Assembly: GCA_012523385.1 (NCBI GenBank)
Contig: JAAYIO010000180.1
Location: 1 to 8,594, forward strand
DNA: 8,594 nt
DNA from: Methanomicrobiales archaeon
Lineage (GTDB): Archaea; Halobacteriota; Methanomicrobia; Methanomicrobiales; Methanomicrobiaceae
Direction of reading: 5' to 3'
Shown: positions 7,763 through 8,594 of the stretch, piece after piece
How positions within the stretch are numbered: position 1 is the first letter of the stretch
Layout: each line of letters begins with the position of its first letter
The notes under the pieces: model-generated
What the model saw: only the letters and a program-made list of their open reading frames with translations
What the model was told of the DNA's origin: nothing
Database searches by the model: none
Translations under genes and position numbers: made by a program

Positions 7763-7819
7763 TCACTCTTCGGGCGACCATTTCCCGCCTTTTATAGTGA
7801 TGAAAAACCTTTCACACAT
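7763..7819 (-). CDS. Possible 18-residue peptide after the DraG-like gene
   Basis: Eight nt after the stop codon of the DraG-like gene, ATG 7819 is preceded on the minus strand by AAGGAG (7827-7822) at about 2 nt spacing. The frame encodes MCERFFITIKGGKWSPEE and then stops. A good ribosome binding site is the only support; the spacing is short, the peptide has no known relatives that I recognise, and chance is the likeliest explanation. Confidence 0.15.
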   Translation of the reverse strand: MCERFFITIKGGKWSPEE

Positions 7820-7827
7820 TTCTCCTT

Positions 7828-8594
7828 TTATAATCGTGCGGCTAGGAAAAACAATTCGCTTGAAAAATGCTCGATCAACTCTCTTTGTACAATAGCGTTT
7901 TTCCATTCCTCAGGAAGTGCATTAACACCGTAATATGCACCGGCAAGTTGCCCATATATCGCTCCTGTTGTGTCCGCATCGTTTCCAAGCTTCACTGCCA
8001 AAAGACACCCTTCTTCAAACGTTTCGGTCCGGGAAAATGCCCACAACGCTGCTTCGAGTGATTTCACAACGTATCCTCTCCCCTGAATTTCAGGAGGCTC
8101 TTTTTCACGGAATGAGCCGTTTGCTATTGTTTGAATCTCAGGTGTGAGGGGAAAATTCTCCCAATACGTTTCCACCAAAGAGAAATGAGGAGAAAGTAAT
8201 TGTGCCTTTGAATATCCCGAGCCCGCTCCCACAATGAGGGAACCCATGTAGCGGCATGCATCCACGCATACGTGGAGGGCATGAGTCGTTTTAGAAGATT
8301 CACCAGAGAGTTCGATTGCCCGGGAAGGCGTCTTTGCATACGCCAGGGGGACCGGTGCAAGGCGCATCAGGGATCCATTTGATGCCGACCAGGGTTCGGT
8401 AAGACCAGAACGTGGGTCACCCGTTTCTTCGAATTGGATAATCGCTGCTCTTGTCGTAGTGCCGATATCAAAACATGTACCATTACTGCTCAGATGTCCG
8501 TTGTGATACCAGTCACTATATCGCATAAGTTGATCTTTTGGATCAAATTCTTTGCAGGTAATGAGGCTCTCGGCCAGACAGAGAGCCATTGACG
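7828..8594 (-). CDS. ADP-ribosylglycohydrolase (DraG/ARH family), N-terminus cut
   Basis: DraG-family enzymes remove ADP-ribose from proteins or nucleic acids, or release it from related esters, using a two-metal (Mg/Mn) site in an all-helical fold. Visible from the right edge: SMALCLAESLI, which normally follows the metal-binding TDDT motif (not in the window), and FDIGTTTRAAI (40-50). Then come ASNGSLMRLAPV (69-80) and the C-terminal metal site LGNDADTTGAIYGQLAGAYYG (201-221, with Asp204, Asp206 and Thr207/208). The frame stays open to base 8594; ATG 8589 is internal. About 50-60 N-terminal residues are missing. The true substrate is unknown: no DraT transferase or nitrogenase gene is in the window, so a nitrogenase role should not be assumed. 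The stop codon is at 7828-7830. Confidence 0.92.
   Translation of the reverse strand, partial: SMALCLAESLITCKEFDPKDQLMRYSDWYHNGHLSSNGTCFDIGTTTRAAIIQFEETGDPRSGLTEPWSASNGSLMRLAPVPLAYAKTPSRAIELSGESSKTTHALHVCVDACRYMGSLIVGAGSGYSKAQLLSPHFSLVETYWENFPLTPEIQTIANGSFREKEPPEIQGRGYVVKSLEAALWAFSRTETFEEGCLLAVKLGNDADTTGAIYGQLAGAYYGVNALPEEWKNAIVQRELIEHFSSELFFLAARL

Larger units (their letters stand above)
7523..7827. other. 305-nt AT-rich gap with promoter-like elements
   Basis: This lies between the start of the glycine-zipper gene and the end of the DraG-like gene, both on the minus strand. It contains AT-rich stretches (7575-7650) that can supply a TATA box for the minus gene (TTTTTAATCC around 7576-7585 read on the minus strand). 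It also holds CAATTACGTAATC (7659-7671) and a strong TATA-like tract, ATATATTTAAAAAAA (7676-7690). AAGGAGG at 7609-7615 on the + strand has no start codon close enough to use it. No convincing full gene is seen. Confidence 0.45.

Noticed and set aside
7703..7933. 76-codon frame on + following a strong TATA-like tract
   Set aside because: The TATA position would allow a leaderless mRNA, but the last 106 nt lie opposite the conserved end of the DraG-like gene, no ribosome binding site is present and the composition shows no protein-like pattern.

Overview
The window reads as euryarchaeal DNA, most likely from a methanogen of the Methanomicrobiales. The grounds are: TATA-like boxes (TTTATA/TTAAATA type) and oligo-T stop signals instead of bacterial -35/-10 elements; a secreted beta-propeller protein with a PEGA domain and a C-terminal membrane anchor, a style common in these methanogens; and the mix of housekeeping genes. 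Genus is not decidable from this window. No rRNA, tRNA, CRISPR array, transposase or IS end was seen.

Layout, left to right. (1) 1-1657, + strand: the C-terminal half of carB, large subunit of carbamoyl-phosphate synthase, cut by the left edge. (2) about 1644-2540, +: an adenine-glycosylase-like MutY protein that overlaps the carB end, has no Fe-S cysteines, and has Glu where MutY has its catalytic Asp. (3) 2625-3953, +, with its own promoter: a secreted, membrane-anchored protein made of seven exactly 40-residue propeller blades plus a PEGA domain. (4) 3954-4310: a non-coding gap with the terminators of the two converging genes. (5) 4311-5927/5954, -: a family II (Mn-dependent) inorganic pyrophosphatase with a CBS-DRTGG-CBS regulatory insert. 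(6) 6090-6566, +: a pyridoxamine-phosphate-oxidase-like flavin split-barrel protein, divergent from the pyrophosphatase and perhaps sharing its TATA region. (7) 6722-7522, -: an unrecognised protein with two glycine-zipper helices and a long charged helical tail. (8) 7523-7827: an AT-rich gap with promoter-like elements. (9) 7828-8594, -: an ADP-ribosylglycohydrolase (DraG-like), cut by the right edge.

These genes do not form one pathway. carB and mutY may be co-transcribed; the rest are mostly single-gene units in alternating orientation. I see no clear multi-gene defence or biosynthetic system. The points most worth a second look are the altered MutY active site, the unusually regular propeller, the glycine-zipper protein, and short motifs shared between the gaps on both sides of the pyrophosphatase gene.
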